The notes: generated from the sequence alone by a model not told the origin. A DNA stretch of 64,000 nucleotides from a virus (IMGVR_UViG_3300025012_000055:27381-91380), one strand, 5' to 3'. Positions 41,422 to 51,100 are shown, counted from the first letter of the stretch. Made by a program: numbers and translations.

Positions 41422-44370
41422 GTGGGTAGGACATCAAAAGAAAATAGAATTGTTGAATTTGCAAAATGTATAAAAGACCCATCATATTATGCTGAAACTT
41501 TTTGTCAGACATTTGATATGACAAAAGATAAAAATGTCCCATTTAAAATGTTTAGAAGACAAAGGGAATTAGTACAAAATTGTATTAATAATAGATATAA
41601 TATTATTAAAAAACCAAGGCAAGCTGGGGTTACAACATCCATTTCTTTATTTGCTGCATGTTATATGATGTTTCAAGAGAAAAGAAAAGTTATGATTGTT
41701 GCCAACAAACAGGACATGGCATTTGAAATGTTAAAAAAAATAAAAGAATTCATACATTTTGCTCCTAGTTGGATGGGAATTAATTTAACAAGAATTGCTC
41801 AGGGTATATTAGAATTAAATAATGGTAGTCTTGTTAAGGCATTTGCAACTTCAGAAGATGCTTTGAGGGGATTTACTCCAACTTTACTAATTATTGATGA
41901 GGCAAGTAATATTAGAGATGGTGCTGAATTTTGGGGTGCTGCACACCCTTCACTTGCAAGCGGGGGGAAATGTATTATATGCAGTACTCCAAGGGGAATG
42001 GACGAATTTTATTGGGCAATATATGATGCAGCTTTAAATAATAAAAGTAATTTTTATATAAATGAATTTAAGTGGTATGAAGATCCAAGATATAATGATA
42101 AATTAAAATGGACAAAGGGTGATTTAATTATTGATACGTGGTTAAAAACAAAAGTAAAAGATGAAGATTACGAAGTATTTGAAAGATTAGAAGAAAAAGG
42201 ATTTGAGCCAACTTCTCCCTGGTTTGAAGATCAATGCAGGGAATTAAATTATGATAAAAGACGAATTTCACAAGAATTGTTGGGAAAATTTATTGGTTCT
42301 GGCGATAATGTTATTGATGAAAAAGATATTAATTTTCAAGAAAAAGAAAATGTAATGCCACCGATAAGAAGTGAGGGATTTGATGGAAATGTATGGATTT
42401 GGAAAGATCCAATTCCAGATCATCAGTATATTTTGGGATGCTTACCACCTGGAGAAAAAGTATTGACAAACGAAGGATTAAAAAATATAGAGGATATAAA
42501 AATTGATAATTTACTTATAGATGAAAATGGAAATTTTACTAAAATAAAAAATATTCAAACAACAAAAAATATAAATGATGAATTATATGAATTTAAATTA
42601 AGTAATGTTTGTAGAAAAACAATTTTTACTAGAAATCATCCAATATTATCAAGTATAAATACCGAACTAAAAAGAAATTGGAAAAGGAAGCATCCAGAAC
42701 ATAAATTTGGAAAACGATATTGGGATTTTAATTTCAATTTTATTAATTCAGAAAATTTAAAAATTAATGATTGGATCAAATATCCTAATTTATATTATAA
42801 TAAGGATTTAACTGATAATGAAATATTATCAAAATGGGATAAATATAAAAATATTGGTAGAACTGATTTTAAAATTAAAAACCCATTATTAGAAAAAGAC
42901 TTTTGGTGGTATGTTGGGATATGGTTGGCCGAGGGGTGGTATTTAAAATCTAAAGCAGTTGAAAAAAGTAAAGGTTTATCAACTTGTCATAATATAAATG
43001 AAAAAATATTTGCATATAAAATAAAATTTTTGTGTGAAAAAATATTTAATAGAAAAGTAAATATAAGAGATAGAGAATCTGTAGTATATACACAATTTAA
43101 CTCATTACAATTATATAGTTTTTTTCTTGATAATTTTAGTGAATACGCCCATAATAAAAAATTACCTGAATGGGTAAAATATTTACCTAAAAAATATAAA
43201 ATAGAAATTTTAAAAGGATATTTTGATGGTGATGGGTGTTGGTCAAAAACATATAAAAACAATAAAGGTTTTTCTTTTATAGCATTTGTCAGTGTTTCTT
43301 TAGAATTATTAGAGGGAATTCAAGATCTATTATTTTCATTAGGAATTATTTCCGCATTAAAAATATTGAGAAAGGGGGGGTTTTGTATTATTGAAAATAG
43401 AAAATTTAAAACTAAAATAACATACGACTTAACTTTAGCACATTATGATAGTTTACAATTAGTTAATATGTTTAATATTAAAAAATATAATCATGTAAAT
43501 ATTAATGATTTTGAAATTAGAAATGAAAGAATTATTTCTGGTACTTTAATCAGTAAAGATAATAAATGGATTTATCACAAAATAAAAGAAATAAATAAAA
43601 TACCTTATAATGGAGATGTTTATAATTTTGAAACAGAATCTCACACTTTTTTATGTAAAAATATAACAACACATAATTGTGATGTATCAAGGGGTGATAG
43701 TAGTGATTTTAGTACAATTTGTATAATAGATTTACATGCTGGAGAACAGGTAGTGGAATATCAGGGAAAAATAACACCTGATTTTTTTGGGGAACTTATA
43801 TATGATTATGCAAATAAGTATCAAGCATATACAATAATTGATGTAACTGGTGGAATGGGGGTTGCCCCAATTCTAAAATTAATAGATATGGGATTTGATA
43901 AAAAATTACTTCATTATGATAATCCCAAATCCAGATTAATACAAGAAAAGTTGGGCAGATTTAAAAAAGGAGATAAATTACCAGGATTTAATATAGGAGC
44001 AAATAGAAATATGACCATAATGGAATTTGAAAGACAAGTTAGAATGGGTGAGATAAAAATTAGATCAAAAAGATTAATAAATGAAATGAAAACTTTTATT
44101 TGGAAAAATGTTGGACCAAATGTCAGCAGACCAGATCATATTTCTGGAAAAAATGATGACCTTATTTGGAGTATATCAATGCCACTTTTTATTTCTCAAA
44201 CAACATTTAAAAATCTTAAAAGATATAATGAACAAACAAAAGCAATGTTGAGTAGCATGACATCTGATTCAAATCAATATAAGGATACAATAACACCACA
44301 AACAGGATATATGGGGAGAAATGATACAAAATGGGCATATCAAGAATATGGGTGGTTATTTAAAAAATAA
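41422..44370 (+). CDS. terL: Large terminase subunit with intein (T4 gp17-like)
   Basis: 982 residues from a GTG start; 569 after removing the intein. ATPase: KKPRQAGVTTSISLFA (Walker A, about 70), Walker B LLIIDEASNI (about 156), motif III CSTPRGMDEF. Nuclease: DVSRGDSSDF (753 on, first Asp), TIIDVTGGMG (second acidic site), SGKNDDLIWS (third). The intein (residues 340-752) sits directly before the DVSRG motif. The protein cuts the phage concatemer and drives DNA into the prohead through the portal. Confidence 0.95.
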   Translation: MGRTSKENRIVEFAKCIKDPSYYAETFCQTFDMTKDKNVPFKMFRRQRELVQNCINNRYNIIKKPRQAGVTTSISLFAACYMMFQEKRKVMIVANKQDMAFEMLKKIKEFIHFAPSWMGINLTRIAQGILELNNGSLVKAFATSEDALRGFTPTLLIIDEASNIRDGAEFWGAAHPSLASGGKCIICSTPRGMDEFYWAIYDAALNNKSNFYINEFKWYEDPRYNDKLKWTKGDLIIDTWLKTKVKDEDYEVFERLEEKGFEPTSPWFEDQCRELNYDKRRISQELLGKFIGSGDNVIDEKDINFQEKENVMPPIRSEGFDGNVWIWKDPIPDHQYILGCLPPGEKVLTNEGLKNIEDIKIDNLLIDENGNFTKIKNIQTTKNINDELYEFKLSNVCRKTIFTRNHPILSSINTELKRNWKRKHPEHKFGKRYWDFNFNFINSENLKINDWIKYPNLYYNKDLTDNEILSKWDKYKNIGRTDFKIKNPLLEKDFWWYVGIWLAEGWYLKSKAVEKSKGLSTCHNINEKIFAYKIKFLCEKIFNRKVNIRDRESVVYTQFNSLQLYSFFLDNFSEYAHNKKLPEWVKYLPKKYKIEILKGYFDGDGCWSKTYKNNKGFSFIAFVSVSLELLEGIQDLLFSLGIISALKILRKGGFCIIENRKFKTKITYDLTLAHYDSLQLVNMFNIKKYNHVNINDFEIRNERIISGTLISKDNKWIYHKIKEINKIPYNGDVYNFETESHTFLCKNITTHNCDVSRGDSSDFSTICIIDLHAGEQVVEYQGKITPDFFGELIYDYANKYQAYTIIDVTGGMGVAPILKLIDMGFDKKLLHYDNPKSRLIQEKLGRFKKGDKLPGFNIGANRNMTIMEFERQVRMGEIKIRSKRLINEMKTFIWKNVGPNVSRPDHISGKNDDLIWSISMPLFISQTTFKNLKRYNEQTKAMLSSMTSDSNQYKDTITPQTGYMGRNDTKWAYQEYGWLFKK
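42439..43677 (+). other. Intein in terminase, LAGLIDADG endonuclease type
   Basis: 413 residues. Cys-1 (CLPPGEKVLTNEG), block B with TRNHPILS, DOD endonuclease motifs VGIWLAEGWY and LKGYFDGDGCW, and the C-terminal splice block YNFETESHTFLCKN ending in THN, followed by Cys+1. All splicing residues are in place, so it should be active. Confidence 0.92.
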
Positions 44371-44378
44371 AATAATTT

Positions 44379-44906
44379 ATGAATATATTAATAACAGAAA
44401 GTCAATTTAAAAGATTAATTGAAAACATTATTGATGAAAGTAATAATGATATTAAAACACAAGAATTCATTGATATATTAAATCAGGAAAATATTCCTTA
44501 TGAAATAAAAAATAATAAAATTATTATTGGTGGTGATAATAATATAAATTCTGAATTAATAACATATATTCCAGATAATGTTGAATTTAATAATGGTGAT
44601 GATGTAGATTTAGATTATCTTAAAGAGATGGGAAATAATATTAAATTTAATAATAAAGGTTATGTAAATATAGATTCCCTTGATAGGGTAGGAAATAATA
44701 TTCTATTTAATAATAAAGGTTATGTGGCTTTAGATTCAATTATATGGTTTAGCATTAATTCCGTTAATTTTACAAATAATGTTAAAGATGTATATTTTGG
44801 AAAAGAATTATTCTGGGGAAATGAATTCCCTTATCAGATATATAATATTAAAGGAAATTTTAAAATGTGGGATGATAAAAAAGGTGATTATAAAATAATA
44901 AAATAA
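44379..44906 (+). CDS. Unknown protein, beta-solenoid-like; paralogue of 21572-22027
   Basis: 175 residues. Begins MNILITESQFKRLIEN (putative targeting segment), then repeated NNIKFNNKGYVNIDSL and NNILFNNKGYVALDSI, regular 23-residue repeats likely forming a beta-solenoid. Shares most of its sequence with 21572-22027, which lacks the N-terminal segment. Function unknown. Confidence 0.7.
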   Translation: MNILITESQFKRLIENIIDESNNDIKTQEFIDILNQENIPYEIKNNKIIIGGDNNINSELITYIPDNVEFNNGDDVDLDYLKEMGNNIKFNNKGYVNIDSLDRVGNNILFNNKGYVALDSIIWFSINSVNFTNNVKDVYFGKELFWGNEFPYQIYNIKGNFKMWDDKKGDYKIIK

Positions 44907-44941
44907 TTTATGAAAAATTGGGCTTTTCTCAAACTAACATA

Positions 44942-44952
44942 TATTTATAATA
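44942..44952 (+). promoter_or_regulatory. TATTTATAATA box
   Basis: In the form AAACTAACATATATTTATAATA; 35 nt before the ATG at 44988. Confidence 0.55.
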
Positions 44953-44987
44953 CATAACATATATATAAAAACATAAAATAAATAACC

Positions 44988-45188
44988 ATGGGACAAACAA
45001 TCTTTAATGAAATTAATAATATAGATTTTGATTTAAAAAAAATCAAATTACAAGTTCTTATTACGGATAATCTTGAAAAAAAAATGAATAAAAGAATATC
45101 TGAATTGTCATTGGAAAAGGGAACAAAACCTAAACCAGTATCTACCTATGTGAGAGAATTAATTGAAAATGATTGTGAAAATAAATAA
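44988..45188 (+). CDS. Unknown small protein
   Basis: 66 residues, no recognised family. Helical, with a C-terminal Lys-Glu rich part (KPVSTYVRELIEND) that could be a ribbon-helix-helix-like end. Lies just before the portal gene. Confidence 0.55.
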   Translation: MGQTIFNEINNIDFDLKKIKLQVLITDNLEKKMNKRISELSLEKGTKPKPVSTYVRELIENDCENK

Positions 45189-45207
45189 GTTTTTTAAATA
45201 ATATAAA

Positions 45208-45218
45208 TATTTATATAA
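45208..45218 (+). promoter_or_regulatory. TATTTATATAA box
   Basis: Ends 3 nt before the portal ATG. Confidence 0.5.
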
Positions 45219-45221
45219 AAT

Positions 45222-48200
45222 ATGGCAGAACAACAAAAAACTACTTTATATCAACGACTTACAAAACTCTTTGGAACAGGTGGCCAACCTGTAATTGATA
45301 AAAAACCTTCAATATCAGCAAAAGAATTATTGACAGCGACTTCTGCCGAAGAACTGATGTTAAAAAAATTAGCAGCCCAGCAATCACAATATTTGGGAAA
45401 TCAATTTGAGAAAATAACATCCAATTTATATCAACAATCAGTTTATTATGAAACAACAAGACTTGCAAGTTATGCGGATTTTACGGCCATGGAACATACC
45501 CCAGAAATTGCGGCCACTTTAGATCTTGTATCTGAAGAAAGCTGTCTAGCTGGGAATAGTACTATAAGATTATTAGATGGAACTAACCCAACAATAAAAA
45601 AATTATATAAAGAAAATAAAAAAAATTTTTGGATATATTCTTATGATACTAATAATAATAAATTTATTCCATCTAAAGCAGAGAAAGTAATTTATAAAGG
45701 CATTCAAGATATATATTTGATTAAATTAGACGATGATACAAAAATAAAATGTACTGGTAATCATAAATGGTTAGGGAAAGATAATAAGTGGATAGAAACA
45801 CATGATTTATATAAAGGATATTTTTTCATTAATCATAAGGTTATTTCTATAAAATATATGGGAAAAGAGAAAGTATATGATGTTGTTAATTCTGGTAAAT
45901 TTAATAATTTTGGGGTTAAGTGTAATAGTGGGATGATTATAAGTCATAATTGTACGCTCTCAGAATTTGGTAAAATGTTACAAGTATTCTCTGATAGTAA
46001 AAGAGTTAAAACAATTCTTGAAAATTTATTTTATAAAACTTTAGATATTAACATTAATTTACCAGCATGGACAAGAAATACATGTTTATATGGCGATAAT
46101 TTTATTTATCTTAAATCAGAAATTGGAAAGGGAATTGTTGGGGTTAAACAACTTCCAAATATTGAAATAAGAAGAGAAGAGAGTTCGATTACTGATCAGA
46201 AAAATATGATTAGATTTATTTGGCAAGGAAAAAGTATGGAATTCACGGCCTGGCAAATTGCTCATTTTAGATTATTGGGGGACGATAGAAAATTACCTTA
46301 CGGAAATTCTTTTTTAGAAAAAGTAAGGAAGATATGGAAAATGTTGATATTAGCAGAAGATGCAATGCTTGTCTATAGAATAACAAGAGCACCTGAAAGG
46401 CGTGTATTTAAAATTGATGTTGGAAACTTAGATGATAAAGATGTTGAGCCGTATATTCAAAGAGTTGCTCAAAAATTTAAAAGACAGCCGCAAGCTGAAA
46501 ATACTGGTAATTTTACAGGACAAGTAGATATGAGATATCGAACACTTCCAGTATGGAAAAATACTCCAATCCCATTATTGGATGGTAGAACAATAACAAT
46601 AGAAGAATTATCAAAGGAATATGAAGAAGGAAAATATAATGAGGTCTATTCTATAAAAGATAATACACATGAAATTGTTCCTGGAAAAGTTATTTGGTGT
46701 GGTAGGAATTATAAAGCAAATAAATTAATTAAAATTTGGTTGGATAACAAAACATGGATAATGTCTGCACCAGAACATCCATTTATTTTAAGAGATGGTT
46801 CACATAGTAGAGCAGATAAATTATGTTCTGGTGATAAATTAATGCCATTTAGACATGTTAAAATTAAAATAAAATATACAGAAGAAATTTATGAACCAGA
46901 TGATGTATATTGTATGACTGTTGTTGGACCAAATGGAGAAAATAATAGACATAATTTTGCTGTTTGCTCTCTTAATAAAGATGAAAACTATACGAGAAAG
47001 GGTGTATTTGTTAAGAATAGCACGGATGAAGATTTTTTCTTACCAACAAGACAAGGTGGAGGAGATACAGAAATTGATACATTACCTGGTGCAAGCAATT
47101 TATGTCTTTCATTAGATACAAAAATTCCTCTATTAGATGGTAGAACATTAAAATTAAAAGAAATTATCGAAGAGTATAAAAATAATAAAGATTTATGGGT
47201 TTATAGTTGTAATCCAAATACTGGTGAAATTATTCCAGGGATCATTTCATGGGCGGGAATTACAAGAAAAAATGCTCATGTTTTAAAAATTACGTTAGAC
47301 AACGGAAAAGAGATTATATCAACACCGGATCATAAATTTTTAACAAGGGATGGACTAAAAAAAGAAGCAAAAGATTTAGAAATAAATGAATCTTTGATGC
47401 CGTTTCATAGAAAAAAAGAAAAAATAAGTAAAAATTCTAGTGACTATGAAATGATTTGGGATAATTCAAAACAAAAATGGATTTTTATTCATAGAATGGT
47501 TGGTAGTTATATGAAAGATAAAAATTTACATAATGAATTAATACATAATAATAAATTTATAAATGAAAATAAAAATATTATTCATCATAACAATATGAAC
47601 CGATTTTGCAATAATCCTAGCAATTTATATTTTATGAGTAGAAATGATCATATAGATCTTCACTGTGATTTTAATAATAATTTATTAGAGTGGAATAAAA
47701 ATCCAATTAATTTAAAACAAAAAGGAAAATTAATAAGTAAAACAAAATCAGATCCAGAACGTAAAAAAATATATTCAAAAAACGCTAAAAAATTATGGGA
47801 AAATAAAGAATATAAAAATAAAGTATTTAGCAAACCACAAAAAATTATATTTACTGATAAGTTATATTCAATATTTTTTGATACTTTTAAATTATATGGC
47901 AGAAGTGATTTAACTCTTGAAAAATTAAATTCTAATAAAATCTTTATGCATGAATTTATATTGTCAAATTCAAATATTCGTAGCTCGATGACCAATTTAT
48001 CAGAATTTACTCATAATCATGTAGATAAAATGGTTAAAGAAAAAGGATATAAAAATTATCGAGAATGGGTTAAAAAAACTTCTGATAATTTGGGATATAA
48101 AAATGTTAATTCTTGGAGATATTATATTGCTAAAGAAAATAAAACAGGAAAATATACTACTCATAGATTTTTAGAACAAGATTACTATAATCATAAAATT

Positions 48201-49169
48201 ACTAAAATTGAATGGTTGGAAGAAAAAATTGATACTGGAACAATTACCGTAGATGGAGAACATAAATATCATAATTTTCATACTTTTGCAGTAGAATCTG
48301 GGGTGTTTATATATAATTCTGAAATTGCAGATATAGAATATATCCAGCGTAAATTATTCACAGCAATGAGAGTTCCAAAGGCATTTCTTGGTTTTGAGGA
48401 AGCAATTGGTGAAGGAAAAAACTTGGCACTTCAAGATATAAGATTTGCTCGTACAATTAATCGTATTCAACAATCAATGATTCAGGAATTAAATAAAATC
48501 GCCATTATCCATTTATATATGTTAGGATTTGAAGAGGAACTTGACAATTTTACTTTAACACTAAATTCCCCATCAACACAGGCAGAGATGTTAAAGATTG
48601 AACAGTGGAAAGAAAAAGTATTATTATATAAGGATTTGGTATCATTAAATGATACAGGATTTGCTGCAACGTCAATGACATGGGCCAAAAAGAATATTCT
48701 TGGTTTCTCTGATGATGAAATTATATTGGATCTTAAACAACAAAGAGTGGAAAAGGCTGCAGGAAAAGAAAATGAAGCGCCAGAACAAATTATTCATACA
48801 GGATTATTTGATGCTTTGGATAAACGTTATCAACAAAAACCAGGGGAAGAAGCACCAGAAGGTGGTGAAGGTGGCGCACCTGGCGAATTACCAGGTGTTG
48901 GTGGAATGGGTGGGGGTGAAGAATTACAACCACCAGGTGGAGGGCCAGGAGGTGGTGGAATGCCAGAACTTCCTGAATTAACTGAAGAAAATAAAATTAA
49001 TATATTGGAAAGTGAAGATAAGGAACAAGATTCAAAATATAAAATATTGAATGATGATTCTAAAGTATTAAATGAAGATTTAAAAACAATGTTTGAATCT
49101 TTGGATGAAACGTTAAGTGAAAATAAAGAGATTATTATAAAAAAAATTGAAGATGATGAAAAAGAGTAA
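45222..49169 (+). CDS. 20: Portal protein with three inteins (T4 gp20-like)
   Basis: 1315 residues; about 617 after removing three inteins. The exteins show the T4-type portal: TRLASYADFTAMEHTPEIAATLDLV, WKMLILAEDAMLVYRITRAPERRVFKIDVG, DEDFFLP..GGGDTEIDTLPGASN, then IEYIQRKLFTAMRVPKAFLGF and LNKIAIIHLYMLGF. The C-terminal part is Gly/Pro/Glu-rich. Forms the ring at one head vertex through which the terminase packs DNA. Inteins are at residues 108-243, 443-599 and 628-1032. Confidence 0.93.
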   Translation: MAEQQKTTLYQRLTKLFGTGGQPVIDKKPSISAKELLTATSAEELMLKKLAAQQSQYLGNQFEKITSNLYQQSVYYETTRLASYADFTAMEHTPEIAATLDLVSEESCLAGNSTIRLLDGTNPTIKKLYKENKKNFWIYSYDTNNNKFIPSKAEKVIYKGIQDIYLIKLDDDTKIKCTGNHKWLGKDNKWIETHDLYKGYFFINHKVISIKYMGKEKVYDVVNSGKFNNFGVKCNSGMIISHNCTLSEFGKMLQVFSDSKRVKTILENLFYKTLDININLPAWTRNTCLYGDNFIYLKSEIGKGIVGVKQLPNIEIRREESSITDQKNMIRFIWQGKSMEFTAWQIAHFRLLGDDRKLPYGNSFLEKVRKIWKMLILAEDAMLVYRITRAPERRVFKIDVGNLDDKDVEPYIQRVAQKFKRQPQAENTGNFTGQVDMRYRTLPVWKNTPIPLLDGRTITIEELSKEYEEGKYNEVYSIKDNTHEIVPGKVIWCGRNYKANKLIKIWLDNKTWIMSAPEHPFILRDGSHSRADKLCSGDKLMPFRHVKIKIKYTEEIYEPDDVYCMTVVGPNGENNRHNFAVCSLNKDENYTRKGVFVKNSTDEDFFLPTRQGGGDTEIDTLPGASNLCLSLDTKIPLLDGRTLKLKEIIEEYKNNKDLWVYSCNPNTGEIIPGIISWAGITRKNAHVLKITLDNGKEIISTPDHKFLTRDGLKKEAKDLEINESLMPFHRKKEKISKNSSDYEMIWDNSKQKWIFIHRMVGSYMKDKNLHNELIHNNKFINENKNIIHHNNMNRFCNNPSNLYFMSRNDHIDLHCDFNNNLLEWNKNPINLKQKGKLISKTKSDPERKKIYSKNAKKLWENKEYKNKVFSKPQKIIFTDKLYSIFFDTFKLYGRSDLTLEKLNSNKIFMHEFILSNSNIRSSMTNLSEFTHNHVDKMVKEKGYKNYREWVKKTSDNLGYKNVNSWRYYIAKENKTGKYTTHRFLEQDYYNHKITKIEWLEEKIDTGTITVDGEHKYHNFHTFAVESGVFIYNSEIADIEYIQRKLFTAMRVPKAFLGFEEAIGEGKNLALQDIRFARTINRIQQSMIQELNKIAIIHLYMLGFEEELDNFTLTLNSPSTQAEMLKIEQWKEKVLLYKDLVSLNDTGFAATSMTWAKKNILGFSDDEIILDLKQQRVEKAAGKENEAPEQIIHTGLFDALDKRYQQKPGEEAPEGGEGGAPGELPGVGGMGGGEELQPPGGGPGGGGMPELPELTEENKINILESEDKEQDSKYKILNDDSKVLNEDLKTMFESLDETLSENKEIIIKKIEDDEKE
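45543..45950 (+). other. Portal intein A (mini-intein)
   Basis: 136 residues. Cys-1 (CLAGNSTIRLLDG), block B CTGNHKWL, block F VYDVVNSG and end ISHN followed by Cys+1. No endonuclease domain, so it cannot home by itself. Confidence 0.85.
46548..47018 (+). other. Portal intein B (noncanonical N-terminus)
   Basis: 157 residues. Aligning IPLLDGRT with the other inteins puts a Pro at position 1 (PVWKNTPIPLLDG) instead of Cys/Ser. Block B is SAPEHPFIL; block F is VYCMTVV, with Cys where Asp is usual. It ends in KN followed by Ser+1. Pro-1 plus block F Cys fits class 3 inteins, known from mycobacteriophage DnaB. No endonuclease domain. Confidence 0.75.
47103..48317 (+). other. Portal intein C with HNH endonuclease
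   Basis: 405 residues. Cys-1 (CLSLDTKIPLLDGRT), block B STPDHKFLT, a central HNH-type endonuclease (FIHRMVGSYM, IIHHNNMNRFCNNPSNLY, HIDLHCDF), and block F/G HNFHTFAVE ending in IYN followed by Ser+1. Only 28 extein residues separate it from intein B. Confidence 0.88.
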
Positions 49170-49174
49170 ATAAT

Positions 49175-49381
49175 TTAAGGTAATTTAGATTTAAGTTTTT
49201 CAGCAAGTTCATAATCTTCATTTTCAACTGCTTTTCTAATTTGCTCTTCAATGGTTGATTTATCAATAATTATTTCACTACCATTAAATAAAGTGCTGGG
49301 TTCAATATAATGTTCCCATCCCTCATCCCACAAATCAACTGGTAATTTAATTAAGTAATTTTCACCAAATATTTTTAACTT
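49175..49381 (-). other. Small ORF with UVR motif, start missing
   Basis: On the minus strand, a frame of about 68 codons reads KIFGENYLIKLPVDLW and ends EEQIRKAVENEDYELAEKLK, which is a UVR motif like that in the protein at 40840. No standard start codon: the codon before KIF is TTA, preceded by a stop. The TnpB element begins immediately upstream, so insertion probably removed the start. Confidence 0.5.
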
Positions 49382-49399
49382 TTATTTATAAATATATAA

Positions 49400-50705
49400 T
49401 TTATTTTCCATAAAGTCAAACTTTTCAATGTATCAGCATATTTATATATGTCTATGAGACAAAAATATTATGCAACTTGTTGAACAACATTTAATCAAAA
49501 ATACATCAGAATCATTTAAGGAATGTGAAGATGTTTGTTTTAAAACAAAAAACTTATACAATTATTCTTTATATCTAATCAGATAAGCATATATTAAAGA
49601 AAATAAAAATATTATTTTTGATTTATATCATCATATAAAGAAACATGAATCTTATAGCGCCTTACCAAGGAAAGTTTCATCCAATGTTTTGTTAATGGTA
49701 CAGAAGAATTTTAAATCATTTTTCAAAGCATTAACATTATATCAAAAAAACCCAAATAAATTTAAAGGAAGACCTGGTTTACCAAAATATTTGGATAAAC
49801 AAAAGGGAAGATACATTGCTTGGTTTACAAATCAAGCCGTATCAAAAAAAGTATTTAAAAAAACAGGAAAAATTAAACTTTCACAATGTAATATAGAATT
49901 TAAAACAAAATTAAAATCTTTTGAGGAAATTGATTGTGTCAGAATTGTCCCAAAAAATAATCACCATGTAATTGAGGTGGTTTATACAATAGTAACACCA
50001 GAAAAATTAACGGATAATAACAAATATGCAGCAATTGATTTGGGTGTGAATAATTTAGCAACGATTGTATCAAATGTTAAAAAATTTAAACCATTAATTA
50101 TAAATGGAAAACCATTAAAATCCATTAATCAGTTTTACAATAAAAAGAAAGCACATTTGCAATCTGTTAATGAAATAAGACATAAAATAAAAACAAGCAG
50201 ACAAGTACAGAAACTTGATTTAAAAAGACAAAATAAAATCAATCATTATCTTCATGTTTCCAGCAAATTAATTGTTAACATTCTCAAAGAAAATAATATT
50301 AATACTTTGATTATAGGGAAAAATGATAATTGGAAACAAGAGGTGAATATTGGAACAAAAAATAATCAGAATTTTGTCAGCATACCACACAGTAGATTTA
50401 TAAATTTTATCAATTATAAATGCGAAAAAGAAGGTATAAATGTTATAACTAAAAATGAAAATTATACATCTAAATGTTCCTTTTTGGATTTGGAAACGAT
50501 CCGAAAGCATAAAATGTATAAAGGAAAAAGAATCAAAAGGGGTTTATTTATTTCTTCAGAAGGAAGAAAAATAAATGCTGATGTGAATGGTAGTTATAAT
50601 ATGTTAATAAAAGTAATTCCAAACGTCTTTGACAATGGAATAGAGGGTGTCGGAATTCATCCAAGGGTCATAAAAATCCTGAAGTGAAAAATATTTATAT
50701 ATTTT
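49400..50705 (+). mobile_element. TnpB-type element, degenerate; approximate bounds
   Basis: Contains the nonsense-mutated TnpB at 49470-50687. Ends not resolved; the bounds are taken from where the flanking minus-strand phage frames stop. Confidence 0.5.
49470..50687 (+). pseudogene. TnpB-like gene with an in-frame TAA
   Basis: From ATG 49470 (MQLVEQHLIKNTSE) the frame has TAA at 49584-49586 and then continues without a break to 50687. The context (YSLYLIR, stop, AYIKEN) suggests CAA-to-TAA change. The remaining part (332 residues from the Met at 49689) holds AAIDLGVNNLATIV (RuvC Asp), IIGKNDNWKQEVNIG, NYTSKCSFLD, GKRIKRGLF and NADVNGSYN. It belongs to the same subgroup as the gene at 61903, with GKN replacing the usual Glu motif. 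Confidence 0.8.
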
Positions 50706-50708
50706 CAC

Positions 50709-50843
50709 CTATTCTTTCAATATTCTTCCAATGCAACTTGTTGTGGATATATTGTTATCAATTTTTCTTGCCAGTTCATTTCTTAAATTTTGAAGGGATT
50801 TCTGTGTGTATCCCATCGAATCATAATAAATTTTTGTTTTCAT
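50709..50843 (-). CDS. Small unknown protein (minus strand)
   Basis: 44 residues, from ATG (complement of 50841-50843) with the same A-rich leader (AACTTAAAAACA) found before other minus-strand genes here. Helical (QKSLQNLRNELARKI). It ends close to the TnpB element, so it may be truncated by the insertion. Too short for confident family assignment. Confidence 0.45.
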   Translation of the reverse strand: MKTKIYYDSMGYTQKSLQNLRNELARKIDNNISTTSCIGRILKE

Positions 50844-50879
50844 TGTTTTTAAGTTTTGAATATTAATTAATAAATTTTA

Positions 50880-51080
50880 TTATTCTATCGTAATAAATTC
50901 AGGACTTTGAAATTTAGACCATTGGCACACATCTTTGTAAAATTCAAAATAGTTATCTTCAATAAACCATTTTGCCTGTTGTAAAGTCCTGAATTGACCA
51001 AGCACTTTCAATATAACGTTTCCGCTTCTTAATAAGATTATTTTGTTTTTCATAACATTTTTATTGAAGTTTAATTTCAT
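50880..51080 (-). CDS. Unknown small protein
   Basis: 66 residues from the first ATG, or 57 from the second. Beta-strand pattern, then a helix (QQAKWFIEDNYFEFY). No recognised family. Has its own promoter at 51101-51131. Confidence 0.6.
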   Translation of the reverse strand: MKLNFNKNVMKNKIILLRSGNVILKVLGQFRTLQQAKWFIEDNYFEFYKDVCQWSKFQSPEFITIE

Positions 51081-51100
51081 GGTATTTTAATTTCACAGTA

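Noticed and set aside
44400-44750. Regular repeats as a CRISPR-like array
   Set aside because: They are coding repeats of a beta-solenoid-like protein; no spacer structure. No CRISPR array seen anywhere in the window.
49470-50742. 13-bp match ATGCAACTTGTTG at the TnpB start and beyond its 3' end as element ends
   Set aside because: Single short match, one copy inside coding sequence; not the hairpin ends expected for IS605-type elements.
50684-50866. Plus-strand 60-residue frame
   Set aside because: Antisense to a better supported minus-strand gene (50709-50843) with a normal leader.
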